A stretch of 64,000 nt of DNA from Specibacter cremeus (GCF_003946885.1 NZ_RWKQ01000020.1:1-64000), one strand, 5' to 3'; positions 15,749 through 24,146 are shown, numbered from the stretch's first letter. A program made the numbers and translations. The notes: generated by a model from the sequence alone, not told the origin.

Positions 15749-16918
15749 ATGACGCCGGAGAAGAAGGCAATCGAGGAACTGCTGCCCGATGAGTTGTTGG
15801 CGCGCATCCGCGCCCGCGCCGCCGGCTACGACGAACGCAACGAGTTCTTCCACGACGATCTCGTCGACTTGAGGGACGCCGGTTACCTTCGCCTGTTCGC
15901 CTCGGCGGACGACGGCGGCCTCGGCTTCGGTTTGCGGCTCGCCGCCGCGGCGCAGCGGCGGCTCGCCACCGCGGCCCCGGCCACCGCATTGGCGATCAAC
16001 ATGCATTTGGTGTGGACCGGCGTCGCCCATGTCCTGGCCGCGCGCGGGGACGACTCGCTGCACTACGTGCTTGAGGAGGCAGTGGCGGGGGAGCTGTTCG
16101 CGTTCGGCAACTCCGAGGCCGGCAACGATGAGGTCCTGTTCGACTCCAACACGGTGGCCGAACCGCTGCCGGACGGCTCCTACCGGTTCACCGGCACGAA
16201 GATCTTCACGTCGCTCTCGCCCGCATGGACGCGGCTGGGCATCTTCGGCAAGGACGACTCCGGCGCCGAACCACAGCTGGTGCACGCGTTCATCACCCGC
16301 GACACGCCCGGCTACACCATCAGGGACGACTGGAACACGCTGGGCATGCGCGCCAGCCAGTCGAACACCACGGTGCTGGACGGCGTCGTCGCCCCGGCGG
16401 AGCGCGTGTTCCGCAAGCTGCCCGTCGGTCCGAACGCCGACCCGCTGATCTTCGCCATCTTCGCCTGCTTCGAGACGCTGCTGGCCGCCGTGTACACCGG
16501 GCTGGGGGAGCGGGCCCTGCAGCTGGGCGTGGCCGCGGTGCAGCGGCGCACGTCCAAGAAGTTCGACGGCAGGACGTACGCCCAGGATCCGGACATCCGC
16601 TGGAAGATCGCCGATGCCGCCATGGCCATGGACGGGTTGTACCCGCAGCTGGACGCCGTGGCCCGGGACGTCGACGAACTCGTCGACCACGGCGGGCAGT
16701 GGTTCCCGCAATTGGTGGGCCTGAAGATCCGCGCCACCGAGACGGCGCGCGAGGTGGTTGACCTGATGCTGCGCGTCTCCGGCGGCGGCAGCTATTTTGC
16801 CGGCAACGAACTGGGCCGGCTGTACCGGGACGTGCTGGCCGGCATCTTCCACCCGTCCGACGGCGAATCGGCGCACGGCACGATCGCGAATGCGTGGCTG
16901 GGCCCGCTGGACGACTAG
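15749..16918 (+). CDS. acyl-CoA dehydrogenase-family flavoprotein
   Basis: 389-aa protein with the full three-part fold: helical N-domain (DLVDLRDAGYLRLFASADDGGLGFGLRLA), beta middle domain (FAFGNSEAGNDEVLFDSNTV; YRFTGTKIFTSLSPAWTRLG), helical C-domain (CFETLLAAVYTGLGERALQLG; RETAREVVDLMLRVSGGGS). The family oxidises acyl-CoA with FAD or, in the DszC-like branch, works as a flavin-dependent monooxygenase; the sequence alone does not settle which. Its AGGAG overlaps the stop of the M20 gene. Its own stop overlaps that of the next, convergent gene in a shared CTAG. Confidence 0.85.
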   Translation: MTPEKKAIEELLPDELLARIRARAAGYDERNEFFHDDLVDLRDAGYLRLFASADDGGLGFGLRLAAAAQRRLATAAPATALAINMHLVWTGVAHVLAARGDDSLHYVLEEAVAGELFAFGNSEAGNDEVLFDSNTVAEPLPDGSYRFTGTKIFTSLSPAWTRLGIFGKDDSGAEPQLVHAFITRDTPGYTIRDDWNTLGMRASQSNTTVLDGVVAPAERVFRKLPVGPNADPLIFAIFACFETLLAAVYTGLGERALQLGVAAVQRRTSKKFDGRTYAQDPDIRWKIADAAMAMDGLYPQLDAVARDVDELVDHGGQWFPQLVGLKIRATETAREVVDLMLRVSGGGSYFAGNELGRLYRDVLAGIFHPSDGESAHGTIANAWLGPLDD

Positions 16919-17142
16919 ATTGTCCGTTCGACGCGCAGCACCCGCCGGCGCATCCAGTACTTGCGTCCTCCGCCGATGTACAGGCGGCTGCGTTCAAGCT
17001 CCCACTTGCCGTACTCGGCGTGTTCGCGCAGGCGCTGGTAGGCGTCCGGCACCGATTCGCCGGGGCGCACGGTGAGCACCAGGTACTCGTAGCGGCGGTC
17101 CGCCGTTGCGACGGGCCTGGGGGACTGGAATGTTTCCTTCAT
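16915..17142 (-). CDS. DUF5703-family small protein
   Basis: 75-aa protein: RRYEYLVLTVRPGESVPDAY, HAEYGKWELERSRLYIGGGRKYWMRRRVLRVERTI. The order of motifs and the basic end fit the actinobacterial DUF5703 family, for which no function is known. No membrane segment. The ATG at 17142 starts the conserved part. It ends tail-to-tail with the acyl-CoA dehydrogenase gene, sharing the four bases CTAG as stop for both. Confidence 0.8.
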   Translation of the reverse strand: MKETFQSPRPVATADRRYEYLVLTVRPGESVPDAYQRLREHAEYGKWELERSRLYIGGGRKYWMRRRVLRVERTI

Positions 17143-17274
17143 TGCGCTCCATTCTGCCCCGTTTTCGCCGTCCGTCCAGTCCCCTGCGCAGCAATCCGCA
17201 GCCATTTCCCAGACTCCGGGCACGGTCCCGGGCAGGGGTATCGCCGCGGCCCCGGCGCTGGTAGCGTCGATCCC

Positions 17275-17562
17275 ATGAGCATTGACCCGCGCGCAGCGTT
17301 GAACGCCTTGACGACGGCCCTTGAGGAACACCTGGTGGCAGCCGCAGCACGCCGCGGGGAGGACGATCCTGCCGTGGAATCGGCATTCCTGGCCTTGGCC
17401 GACGCCTTCGAGGTCTACGAGGAGGCGTTGTTCGACGCCTACGACGAGGTCACGCCCCTCGTGATCTTCGACGGCGAACCCGCCGGCGATTTCGACGAGG
17501 ATGACGAGGACGACGACGAGCTTGACGACGACGGGGATGAACTGGATCCCGTCGATGATTGA
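17275..17562 (+). CDS. small acidic protein of unknown function
   Basis: 95-aa protein. A helical part (about 1-70: RAALNALTTALEEHLVAAAARRGEDD, ALADAFEVYEEALFDAYDEV) is followed by PLVIFDGEPAGDFDEDDEDD and a tail made almost only of Asp and Glu. I recognise it only as a conserved-hypothetical type found beside housekeeping genes in Micrococcaceae. TAGCGT 8 nt before the ATG is a candidate -10, so it may be leaderless. Its last 124 nt overlap the LysR gene on the other strand. Confidence 0.7.
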   Translation: MSIDPRAALNALTTALEEHLVAAAARRGEDDPAVESAFLALADAFEVYEEALFDAYDEVTPLVIFDGEPAGDFDEDDEDDDELDDDGDELDPVDD

Positions 17563-18482
17563 GGTCGACCACTGACGCCGGCGGCCAACTCGGCCACGGC
17601 GAATTCCACCATGGCGGCCGCGCGGTCGCTCGGCCGCATGGTCCGCGGCCAGACGAGCTTGACCGCGACCCCCGGCACCGGCGCGGCCAAGGGAACGGCG
17701 GCCAGCGGACGGCCCTCGTAGGTGGTGTCGAGGGCCGGGCGCTGCACGAGGATCGAATAACCGACCCCGCGGCCCACCAGTGACCGTGCGACCTCGAAGT
17801 CGTTCGTCCGGGTGCCGATCCGCGGCGCCAATCCCTGCAGTTCGAACAGGTGCAGCGTGTGGTGGCTGCTGGGCGGGGCATCGAGCAGCACCAGGGGCTC
17901 GGCCGCCAGTTCGGCCAACCCGACCTCGGCCCGGCCCGCCAGGGCGTGGCCGGGCGGAAGGATGGCATACGGGCGGATGGTGAACAGGTCCCGGCCGGCC
18001 AGGCCGGGCGGCAGGTCCATGTCGTACACCACGGCCAGGTCCAGCAGGCCGCCGGACAGCTGCCGCGCCAACCCGTCCTGCGTCCCCTCCACGAACGACA
18101 TGTCCACCAACGGGTGCGCCGCGCCGAACCCCGTCAGCAGCGCCGGGATGACCGTCGGGGCCAGCGTCTGGTAACAGCCGAGCACGAGCGGGCCGGCCAG
18201 CTCCGCCCCGCCGCTCGAGGTGCTGTACTCGAGCTCGGCGGCGTCGGCCAGCAGCCGGGAGGCCTTGGCGTACAGGTGTTGGCCGGCCGGCGTCAGGGTC
18301 ACGCCGTGGGCCTTGCGCCGGACCGTGAGCTGGACCCGGAACACCCGCTCCAACTCCGTGACGGACGCGGATACGGCCCCCTGGGACAAGTGCAGGCGCT
18401 CGGCGGCGGCGGAGATCGTTCCCGTTTCGGCCACGGCCATGAACTGGTCCAGCTGGCGCAGCGTGTACCGTGTCACACCCAC
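17439..18482 (-). CDS. LysR-family transcriptional regulator
   Basis: 347-aa regulator. The N-terminal winged helix is YTLRQLDQFMAVAETGTISAAAERLHLSQGAVSASVTELERVF (about 6-48). The effector domain begins at GPLVLGCYQTLAPTVIPALL (about 97). The usual family length is near 300; here about 40 extra residues (PQSSTGSSSSPSSSS and beyond) come from reading the reverse strand of the Asp/Glu-rich tail of the neighbouring gene. GTG 18482 has GAGGA 8 nt upstream. It is divergent from the P450 operon with a 120-bp AT-rich gap holding a dyad, the standard arrangement for a LysR activator of the P450-ferredoxin-reductase genes with a substrate-related inducer. Confidence 0.88.
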   Translation of the reverse strand: MGVTRYTLRQLDQFMAVAETGTISAAAERLHLSQGAVSASVTELERVFRVQLTVRRKAHGVTLTPAGQHLYAKASRLLADAAELEYSTSSGGAELAGPLVLGCYQTLAPTVIPALLTGFGAAHPLVDMSFVEGTQDGLARQLSGGLLDLAVVYDMDLPPGLAGRDLFTIRPYAILPPGHALAGRAEVGLAELAAEPLVLLDAPPSSHHTLHLFELQGLAPRIGTRTNDFEVARSLVGRGVGYSILVQRPALDTTYEGRPLAAVPLAAPVPGVAVKLVWPRTMRPSDRAAAMVEFAVAELAAGVSGRPQSSTGSSSSPSSSSSSSSSSSSSKSPAGSPSKITRGVTSS

Positions 18483-18510
18483 CCCTATTCCTCAAAATAA
18501 TCATGGATAT

Positions 18511-18545
18511 ATGCCAATATTTTACACTTTACCTGAATATATGGC
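18511..18545. promoter_or_regulatory. AT-rich LysR/P450 control region with inverted repeat
   Basis: Imperfect dyad GCCA-ATATT ... AATAT-a-TGGC centred near 18528, in an unusually AT-rich stretch of 18485-18545. Likely site for the LysR protein and for both promoters. No single -10/-35 pair stands out. Confidence 0.55.
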
Positions 18546-18602
18546 GCGTGGCACATTGGGATGAGATTTCCCGCACACGCCGTCCCCAGGAGCGATACTT
18601 CG

Positions 18603-19826
18603 ATGACCGATTCGACACTGGCCAATTCGACACCGGCCGAACAGACGCCCCCGCCCCGCGCCGTCCCCGTCGCCGACTGGGTAACCATCGACGACCTGTT
18701 CCGTGACCCGTTCCCCATTTACCGGCGCATGCGCGAGGAGGCGCCCGTGCACTGGGTGCCGGCCGTCAACAGGTACATGGTCACCAGCTACGACGCGTGC
18801 CACACCATCGAGAACGACCAGGACGTGTTCTCCGCGAACGAGGACGGCTCGCTCATGAAGCGGGCCATGGGCCATTCGATGCTGCGCAAGGACGACCCCG
18901 AGCACATGGTGGACCGGCAGTCCTACGGCACGGTGCTGCGTCCCAAGGCCATCAAGGAGACGTGGCTGCGGATCTTCCAGCAAAACAGCGAGACGTACCT
19001 GGCGCGGTTGAAGGCCGCCGGCCCGGGCGCGGACCTCGTCTGGGACTACGCCGCTCCGTACGCCGCGGAGAACCTGCGCATCATTATGGGGTTCCACAAC
19101 GCCAGCCAGGAGGACATGCAGCGCTGGTCGCAGACCATGATCAACGGCACCGGCAACTACGCCGATGACCCCGCCGTGTGGGCGGCCTCCGAGCAGTCCT
19201 TCCGGGAGGTCGATGACGCCATCGACGAGATGCTGCCGCGCCTGCGCGCCAATCCGGACGCCAGCCTCCTGTCCGGGCTGGCCGCCATGCCGATCCCGTT
19301 GGAGGCCATCCGCGCCAACATGAAGATGACGATCGGCGGCGGCCTGAACGAACCGCGGGACGTGCTGGGCGTCGCCGTGTGGGCGCTCCTGGACCACCCG
19401 GGGCAGCGCGACCAGGTGCTGGCGGACACGTCCCTGTTCCCGCGCGCGTTCGAGGAGGCCGTCCGCTGGGTCGCCCCCATCGGCATGTACCCGCGGCAGA
19501 CGACCCGTGACACGGTGCTGGAGGGCGTGTTCCTGCCCAAGGGCGCCCGGCTTGGCGTCGTCATCGGCGCGGCGAACCGCGACCCGGCGAAGTTCGCCGA
19601 CCCGGAGGCGTTCGACATCAACCGGGAGAAGGTGCCGCACCTGGCGTTCGGCGGCGGCAACCACTTCTGCGCCGGCACGTGGGTGGCCCGCTCGTCGGTG
19701 GCCGACGTCGCGCTGCCACAGCTGTTCGCCCAGCTGCCCAACCTGCGCCTGGACCCGGACAATCCGGCCGTCGACGCCGGCTGGGTGTTCCGCGGCATGA
19801 CGGCGCTGCCCGTGCTGTGGGACTGA
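18603..19826 (+). CDS. cytochrome P450 of a three-component (class I) system
   Basis: 407-aa soluble P450. The heme-binding loop FGGGNHFCAGTWVAR gives the Cys ligand at about 361. The K-helix ExxR pair is in EEAVRWVAP; the following RQTTRDTVLEGVFLPKGARL is the usual beta region. The I-helix reads MTIGGGLNEPRDVLGVA: the conserved acid is Glu, and the following Thr that normally helps O-O cleavage is Pro. ATG 18603 has AGGAG about 9 nt upstream. Ferredoxin and reductase genes follow directly, so electrons run NAD(P)H-reductase-ferredoxin-P450. With an MHS transporter beside it and a LysR regulator, hydroxylation or O-demethylation of an imported small acid is plausible; substrate unknown. Confidence 0.93.
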   Translation: MTDSTLANSTPAEQTPPPRAVPVADWVTIDDLFRDPFPIYRRMREEAPVHWVPAVNRYMVTSYDACHTIENDQDVFSANEDGSLMKRAMGHSMLRKDDPEHMVDRQSYGTVLRPKAIKETWLRIFQQNSETYLARLKAAGPGADLVWDYAAPYAAENLRIIMGFHNASQEDMQRWSQTMINGTGNYADDPAVWAASEQSFREVDDAIDEMLPRLRANPDASLLSGLAAMPIPLEAIRANMKMTIGGGLNEPRDVLGVAVWALLDHPGQRDQVLADTSLFPRAFEEAVRWVAPIGMYPRQTTRDTVLEGVFLPKGARLGVVIGAANRDPAKFADPEAFDINREKVPHLAFGGGNHFCAGTWVARSSVADVALPQLFAQLPNLRLDPDNPAVDAGWVFRGMTALPVLWD

Positions 19827-19890
19827 CCCCACCGCCCAACCACACGCCCACTCCAACCCAACAAGCACTCGAACCCAACAGGGGGATTCC

Positions 19891-20217
19891 ATGTCCACCA
19901 TCACGTTCCACCACGGCGACGGCGCCGTCGACACGCTTGACGTCGCCCCCGGCACCTCGGTGATGCGCGCCGCCGTCAGCAACGGCGTCCGCGGCATCGT
20001 CGGCGAGTGCGGCGGCCAGGCCATGTGCGCCACCTGCCACGTCTACGTCCGCCCCGGCTACCTGGCCGTCCTGCCCGAAATCGGCGACGACGAGGACGAG
20101 ATGCTCGATTGCACGGCGGACCCGCGCGACCCGCGGCGCAGCCGGCTCGGCTGTCAGGTGACGCTTGGCGAGGGCCTGGACACGCTCGAGGTCGACGTGC
20201 CCGGAAGCCAGGTCTAG
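19891..20217 (+). CDS. [2Fe-2S] ferredoxin, adrenodoxin/putidaredoxin type
   Basis: 108-aa electron carrier for the P450. The cluster ligands are four Cys: the C-x5-C-x2-C of GECGGQAMCATCHVYV (about 39-48) and the later LGCQV (about 88). The acidic stretch EIGDDEDEMLD (about 66-76) is the partner-docking helix of this group. AGGGGG precedes the ATG. It is the second gene of the operon, 3 bp before the reductase gene. Confidence 0.93.
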   Translation: MSTITFHHGDGAVDTLDVAPGTSVMRAAVSNGVRGIVGECGGQAMCATCHVYVRPGYLAVLPEIGDDEDEMLDCTADPRDPRRSRLGCQVTLGEGLDTLEVDVPGSQV

Positions 20218-20220
20218 GCC

Positions 20221-21495
20221 ATGCCCACGCCAGCGCACCCCGCACCCGGGCACCCGGGCGGGCACGTCGTCGTCGTCGGCAACGGCCAGGCCGGCATGCA
20301 ACTCATCGACTCGCTCCGCGCCGGCGGCTACGCGGGGGCCATCACGGTCTTCGGCGAGGAGCCGCACGCCCCCTACCAGCGGCCGCCGCTGTCCAAGGAC
20401 TACCTGGCCGCGGGTGCTGACCCGGAACCGCTGCCGTTGCGGGCCGCGAGGTTCTTCCTGGAGCACGACGTCGATGCCCGCCACGGCGTGGCCGTCACCG
20501 CCGTCGACCGGCACGCCCGCACCGTCGCCGCGGCCGACGGCACGACGCTTCGCTACACGACGCTGGTGCTCGCGACCGGCGCACGGAACCGGCCCCTGGC
20601 TGTGCCCGGCAGTGGCCTGGCGGGCATCCACGGGCTGCGCACGCTCGACGATGCGGAACGGGTCCATGCGCACCTCGGCCGCGCCGCCAACGTCGTGGTG
20701 ATCGGGGCCGGGTTCATCGGACTCGAATTCGCGGCCGCCGCGGCCGCGCGCGGGGCCAACGTGACGGTGCTCGAATACGGCCCCCGGCCGCTCGGGCGGG
20801 CCGTCAGCGCCACGATGTCGGGCCACATCGCCGCGGCCCATGTCCGCGACGGCATCGACCTGCGCCTGGGCGATGGCATCGCCGCATTCGTCGGCACCGA
20901 CGGTCACGTGACGGCGGCCGTGGCCGGCAGCGGGGCCGAGTACCCGGCCGACCTGGTCATGGTCGGCGTCGGCGTGCTGCCGCGCACCGAACTGGCGCTG
21001 GCGGCCGGGCTCGAGGTGGACAACGGCATCGTCGTCGACGGTGCGTTGCGCACCAGCGACCCAAACATCTTCGCGCTCGGCGACTGCGCGAACTTCCCGC
21101 AGCCCCGGCTCGGTGCCAGGGCCCGGCTGGAGTCGGTGCAGAACGCCACCGACCAGGCTCGCCACGCCGCCGCCGCCATCCTGGGCGAGACGGGTGAGTA
21201 CGACGAACTGCCGTGGTTCTGGAGCCACCAGGGCACGCTGAAACTGCAGATCGCCGGGCTGTCCCAACCGGGGGACGGCACGGTCCTGCGAGGGGACCCC
21301 GCCACCGGGAAGTTCTCCGTTTTCTGTTTCCGGGACGGCCGGCTCGCCGCCGTGGAGAGCGTGAACGCCCCTGCCGACCACATGGCCGCCCGGCGCGCCC
21401 TGGCCGCGGGCCGCACGCTGGACCCGGACCAGGCCGCCGACCCGACCTTCGATTTCAAGGCGTGGTCCCGGGATCCGGCCCCGGCCGCCGTCTAG
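20221..21495 (+). CDS. FAD-dependent ferredoxin reductase
   Basis: 424-aa NAD(P)H:ferredoxin reductase of the putidaredoxin-reductase type. FAD-binding GxGxxG in HVVVVGNGQAGMQLIDSLR (about 15-33), APYQRPPLSKDYL, TLVLATGARNRPL, the NAD-binding VVVIGAGFIGLEFAAAAAAR (about 159-178), and the second FAD site IFALGDCANF (about 281-290). The C-terminal domain carries WFWSHQGTLKLQIAGL, typical of the family. It starts 3 nt after the ferredoxin stop and is clearly co-transcribed. NADH against NADPH preference cannot be read with certainty; EYGPR after the second beta strand suggests NADH. Confidence 0.93.
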   Translation: MPTPAHPAPGHPGGHVVVVGNGQAGMQLIDSLRAGGYAGAITVFGEEPHAPYQRPPLSKDYLAAGADPEPLPLRAARFFLEHDVDARHGVAVTAVDRHARTVAAADGTTLRYTTLVLATGARNRPLAVPGSGLAGIHGLRTLDDAERVHAHLGRAANVVVIGAGFIGLEFAAAAAARGANVTVLEYGPRPLGRAVSATMSGHIAAAHVRDGIDLRLGDGIAAFVGTDGHVTAAVAGSGAEYPADLVMVGVGVLPRTELALAAGLEVDNGIVVDGALRTSDPNIFALGDCANFPQPRLGARARLESVQNATDQARHAAAAILGETGEYDELPWFWSHQGTLKLQIAGLSQPGDGTVLRGDPATGKFSVFCFRDGRLAAVESVNAPADHMAARRALAAGRTLDPDQAADPTFDFKAWSRDPAPAAV

Positions 21496-21560
21496 CACTC
21501 CGCCCGGATATGTCCAACGCCATAGACCCGTGTGACGCACGCGACCAAGACCCGTAGAAT

Positions 21561-21580
21561 CAGATACGATTTACTATCTG
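21561..21580. promoter_or_regulatory. dyad upstream of the MHS transporter gene
   Basis: CAGATA-N8-TATCTG, a perfect 6-bp inverted repeat in an AT-rich stretch, 79 bp before the transporter start. TAGAAT (21555-21560) just before it could be a -10. It suggests that the transporter has its own regulated promoter. Confidence 0.45.
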
Positions 21581-21658
21581 ACGGCCGGGTTTCATCACCA
21601 CCCGCCGCAGTCGCACCCATGAAACGGCCACATCGAAGCGGCCAGAACAAGGATTTCC

Positions 21659-23053
21659 ATGAGCACCACACCACACAGCAGCTCGGCCGGGGACCAGCGC
21701 CGGGTTGCCTTCGCCACCATCGTCGGCACGACGGTCGAGTGGTATGACTTCTTCATCTACGCCAACGCCGCCGGCCTGGTCTTTGCGCACCTGTTCTTCG
21801 AGCCGGCCGGTGCGCAGGTCGGCATCCTGCTCTCCTTCGCGACCGTCGGGCTCAGCTTCCTGTTCCGCCCGCTCGGCGCGTTCCTGGCCGGCCACTTCGG
21901 CGACCGGATCGGCCGCCGCGCCATGCTCGTGGCCACGCTCATCCTCATGGGCGCCTCGACGACGCTCGTCGGCGTGCTGCCCACGTACGAGTCGGTCGGC
22001 CTGGTCGCCCCGATCCTGCTGCTCCTGCTGCGCATCATGCAGGGCATCTCGGCCGGCGGCGAATGGGGCGGCGCCGTGCTGATGGCCGTGGAACACGCAC
22101 CCGCCGGCCGCCGCGGCCTGTTCGGTGCGTTCCCGCAGGTCGGTGTGCCGCTGGGCATGGTGCTGGCCTCCGGCGTGCTCGCCCTGATGTCCGGGGTCAT
22201 CTCGCCCGGGGAGGCGTTCACCCAGTGGGGCTGGCGCGTGCCGTTCCTGCTCAGCTTCGTGCTGATCATCATCGGCTACATCGTCCGCCGCTCGGTCGAG
22301 GAGAGCCCGGTGTTCGAGGAGATCGCGGCCACGAAGAAGCAGACCCGGGTGCCCGTCGTCGAGCTCTTCAAGAAGCACTGGCTGCTCGTCATCGTCGCCG
22401 CGCTCGTGTTCGCCGGCAACAACGCCGCCGGCTACATGACCACGGGCGGGTACGTGCTCAACTACTCGACGAACCCGCACGGGCTCGCCATGGACCGCAC
22501 AGAGGTGCTGCTGGCCGTCACCTGCAGTGCCGTCGTCTGGCTCGTCACGACCCTGCTCGGCGGGCACCTGGCCGACATCTGGGGCCGCAAGAAGACGTAC
22601 GTGGCCGGCTACATCATCCAGATCCTCACGGTGTTCCCGCTGTTCTGGCTCGTGAACACGGGCAACATCTGGGCGCTGTTCACGGGCCTGGCGTTGCTGA
22701 CGCTCGGCCTGGGCCTGACCTATGGCCCGCAGGCGGTCGTGTACAGCGAGCTGTTCCCGGCCTCGGTGCGCTTCTCCGGCGTGGCCATCTCCTACGCGAT
22801 CGGCGCGATCCTGGGCGGCGCGTTCGCCCCCATGATCGCCACGGCGCTGGTGCAGGCCACGGGCTCGACGACGGCGGTGTCGATCTACCTGCTGCTCATG
22901 GCGCTCGTGTCGACGGCGGCCGTGCTGGTCATCCGGGAGCGCAAGGGCATCGACCTGGGCATCGGAAACCAGGCCGAACAGGAGGTTGGCGCCACGATCT
23001 TCGACAAGCGCCGCCACGCCCCCGAGCTGGCCGGGCAGGTCGCCGGAAACTAG
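21659..23053 (+). CDS. MFS transporter, metabolite:H+ symporter (MHS) family
   Basis: 464-aa protein with 12 predicted spans. MHS signatures: TIVGTTVEWYDFFIYANAAGLVF in span 1, FLAGHFGDRIGRRAML in the first loop, LRIMQGISAGGEWGGAVLM, and RRSVEESPVFEE in the central loop. Family members import small organic acids with protons: shikimate, citrate, proline/betaine, aromatic acids. AAGGA lies before the ATG. It follows the P450 operon after a 163-bp gap with its own dyad. The shared context suggests that it takes up the P450 substrate. Confidence 0.9.
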   Translation: MSTTPHSSSAGDQRRVAFATIVGTTVEWYDFFIYANAAGLVFAHLFFEPAGAQVGILLSFATVGLSFLFRPLGAFLAGHFGDRIGRRAMLVATLILMGASTTLVGVLPTYESVGLVAPILLLLLRIMQGISAGGEWGGAVLMAVEHAPAGRRGLFGAFPQVGVPLGMVLASGVLALMSGVISPGEAFTQWGWRVPFLLSFVLIIIGYIVRRSVEESPVFEEIAATKKQTRVPVVELFKKHWLLVIVAALVFAGNNAAGYMTTGGYVLNYSTNPHGLAMDRTEVLLAVTCSAVVWLVTTLLGGHLADIWGRKKTYVAGYIIQILTVFPLFWLVNTGNIWALFTGLALLTLGLGLTYGPQAVVYSELFPASVRFSGVAISYAIGAILGGAFAPMIATALVQATGSTTAVSIYLLLMALVSTAAVLVIRERKGIDLGIGNQAEQEVGATIFDKRRHAPELAGQVAGN

Positions 23054-23060
23054 ACCCCGC

Positions 23061-23124
23061 CCAACTATGACGCAGCAGGTGCTGGAAATCCGCGGATTTC
23101 CAGCACCTGCTGCGTCATAGTTGG
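23061..23124. repeat. 64-bp perfect palindrome between convergent genes
   Basis: The two 32-nt arms (23061-23092 and 23093-23124) are exact reverse complements with no loop; the outer end is CCAACTATGACGCAGCAGGT and the centre CCGCGG. It lies 8 nt after the MHS transporter stop and 31 nt from the aldo/keto reductase stop. It may end transcription from both sides, though there is no T-run, and its perfection suggests a repeat or mini-element. Confidence 0.9.
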
Positions 23125-23154
23125 GTTCGTCACCGTTGGGGTCAAGGGCGGCGG

Positions 23155-24084
23155 CTAGCGGGAGACCTCGTCCAGCACGTCGGTGATCTGCGCGGGCAGC
23201 TCGTCCAGCGTCGCCGCGAGCACCTGCTCCAGCTGCTCCACGGTGCGCGGCCCGACGACGGCGCCGCACACCCCGTCCCGTCCCAACAGCCAGCTGAGCG
23301 CCACATCCAGCGGCGACCGGTCGAGACCCTTGGCGGCCGTGACCACGGCTTCCGTGATCCGTGCGGGCTTGCCCAACAGGTACGGTGACACATAGTCCGC
23401 AAAGGCGTCCGAGGCGCCGCGGGAATCGGCGGGGATCTGTCCGCGGTACTTGCCTGTCAGCACGCCCCGGCCCAGCGGGCCCCAGCACATGATGCCGGTG
23501 CCCAGATGGTCGGCCGCCGGCACGACCTCGCACTCGGCCGCGCGCGTCAACAGCGAATACTCGACCTGGTTGGCCACCAGGGGGGCATCGGACAGGGTGG
23601 CCGCCCGGGCCAGCTGCCAGCCGCTGTAGTTGGACACGCCGGCGTAGCGCACGCGCCCCGTCGACACGGCGAGCTCCAAGGCGCTGAGCGTTTCCTCCAG
23701 CGGGACGTTCTCATCCCACAGCTGGGCCAGCCACAAATCCAGGTGATCGGTGCCCAGCCGGGCCAGGGTCGCGTCGAGGCTGGCCAGCATGGCCCGGCGC
23801 GACGTGTCCACCATGCGCCGGCCGCGGCGCCGGTCCACGCCCGCCTTGGACACGAGCACCAGTTCGTGCCGTGGCACGACGTCGCCCACCATGGCGCCGA
23901 GGATGGCCTCGCTGCTGCCCTCGGCATATTCGGCCGCCGTGTCGACAGTCGTGCCACCGGCCGCGAGAAAGGCCTCAAGCTGTGCGCGGGCGGCGTCCTC
24001 GTCCGTGACGCGGCCCCACGTCATGGTGCCCAGCGCCAGGGCGGAAACGCGCAGGCCGCTGGTGCCGACAAATCGTTGCTGCAT
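23155..24084 (-). CDS. aldo/keto reductase
   Basis: 309-aa NADPH-dependent oxidoreductase with the TIM-barrel order of the family: [15 protein letters not shown], catalytic Asp/Tyr in [15 protein letters not shown] (about 42-56), Lys in [25 protein letters not shown], and the coenzyme site [12 protein letters not shown]. At the place of the catalytic His (usually xxHxWD) the sequence is [10 protein letters not shown], so Gln replaces His; this may lower or change activity. ATG 24084 is preceded by TAGGAT 7 nt away, consistent with a leaderless transcript. No linked pathway. Confidence 0.88.
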   Translation of the reverse strand: MQQRFVGTSGLRVSALALGTMTWGRVTDEDAARAQLEAFLAAGGTTVDTAAEYAEGSSEAILGAMVGDVVPRHELVLVSKAGVDRRRGRRMVDTSRRAMLASLDATLARLGTDHLDLWLAQLWDENVPLEETLSALELAVSTGRVRYAGVSNYSGWQLARAATLSDAPLVANQVEYSLLTRAAECEVVPAADHLGTGIMCWGPLGRGVLTGKYRGQIPADSRGASDAFADYVSPYLLGKPARITEAVVTAAKGLDRSPLDVALSWLLGRDGVCGAVVGPRTVEQLEQVLAATLDELPAQITDVLDEVSR

Positions 24085-24091
24085 ACCTAGA

Positions 24092-24097
24092 ATCCTA
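24092..24097 (-). promoter_or_regulatory. leaderless -10 box, aldo/keto reductase
   Basis: TAGGAT on the minus strand, 7 nt before the ATG; the transcript would begin at or next to the start codon. Confidence 0.6.
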
Positions 24098-24133
24098 CGG
24101 TGCGCCGGGAGGCCCGCCGACACGATCGTGGCC

Positions 24134-24139
24134 TACGCT
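24134..24139 (+). promoter_or_regulatory. leaderless -10 box, uppP
   Basis: TACGCT followed by 7 nt and the GTG start. No ribosome-binding site lies in between. Confidence 0.55.
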
Positions 24140-24146
24140 GAAACCC

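Noticed and set aside
17480-17562. GAC/GAG-rich run considered as a tandem DNA repeat
   Set aside because: It is irregular at the nucleotide level and explained as the Asp/Glu tail of the 17275 gene.
21560-23533. 657-codon minus-strand frame opposite the MHS transporter
   Set aside because: Composition like other antisense shadows; the membrane protein on the plus strand is unambiguous.
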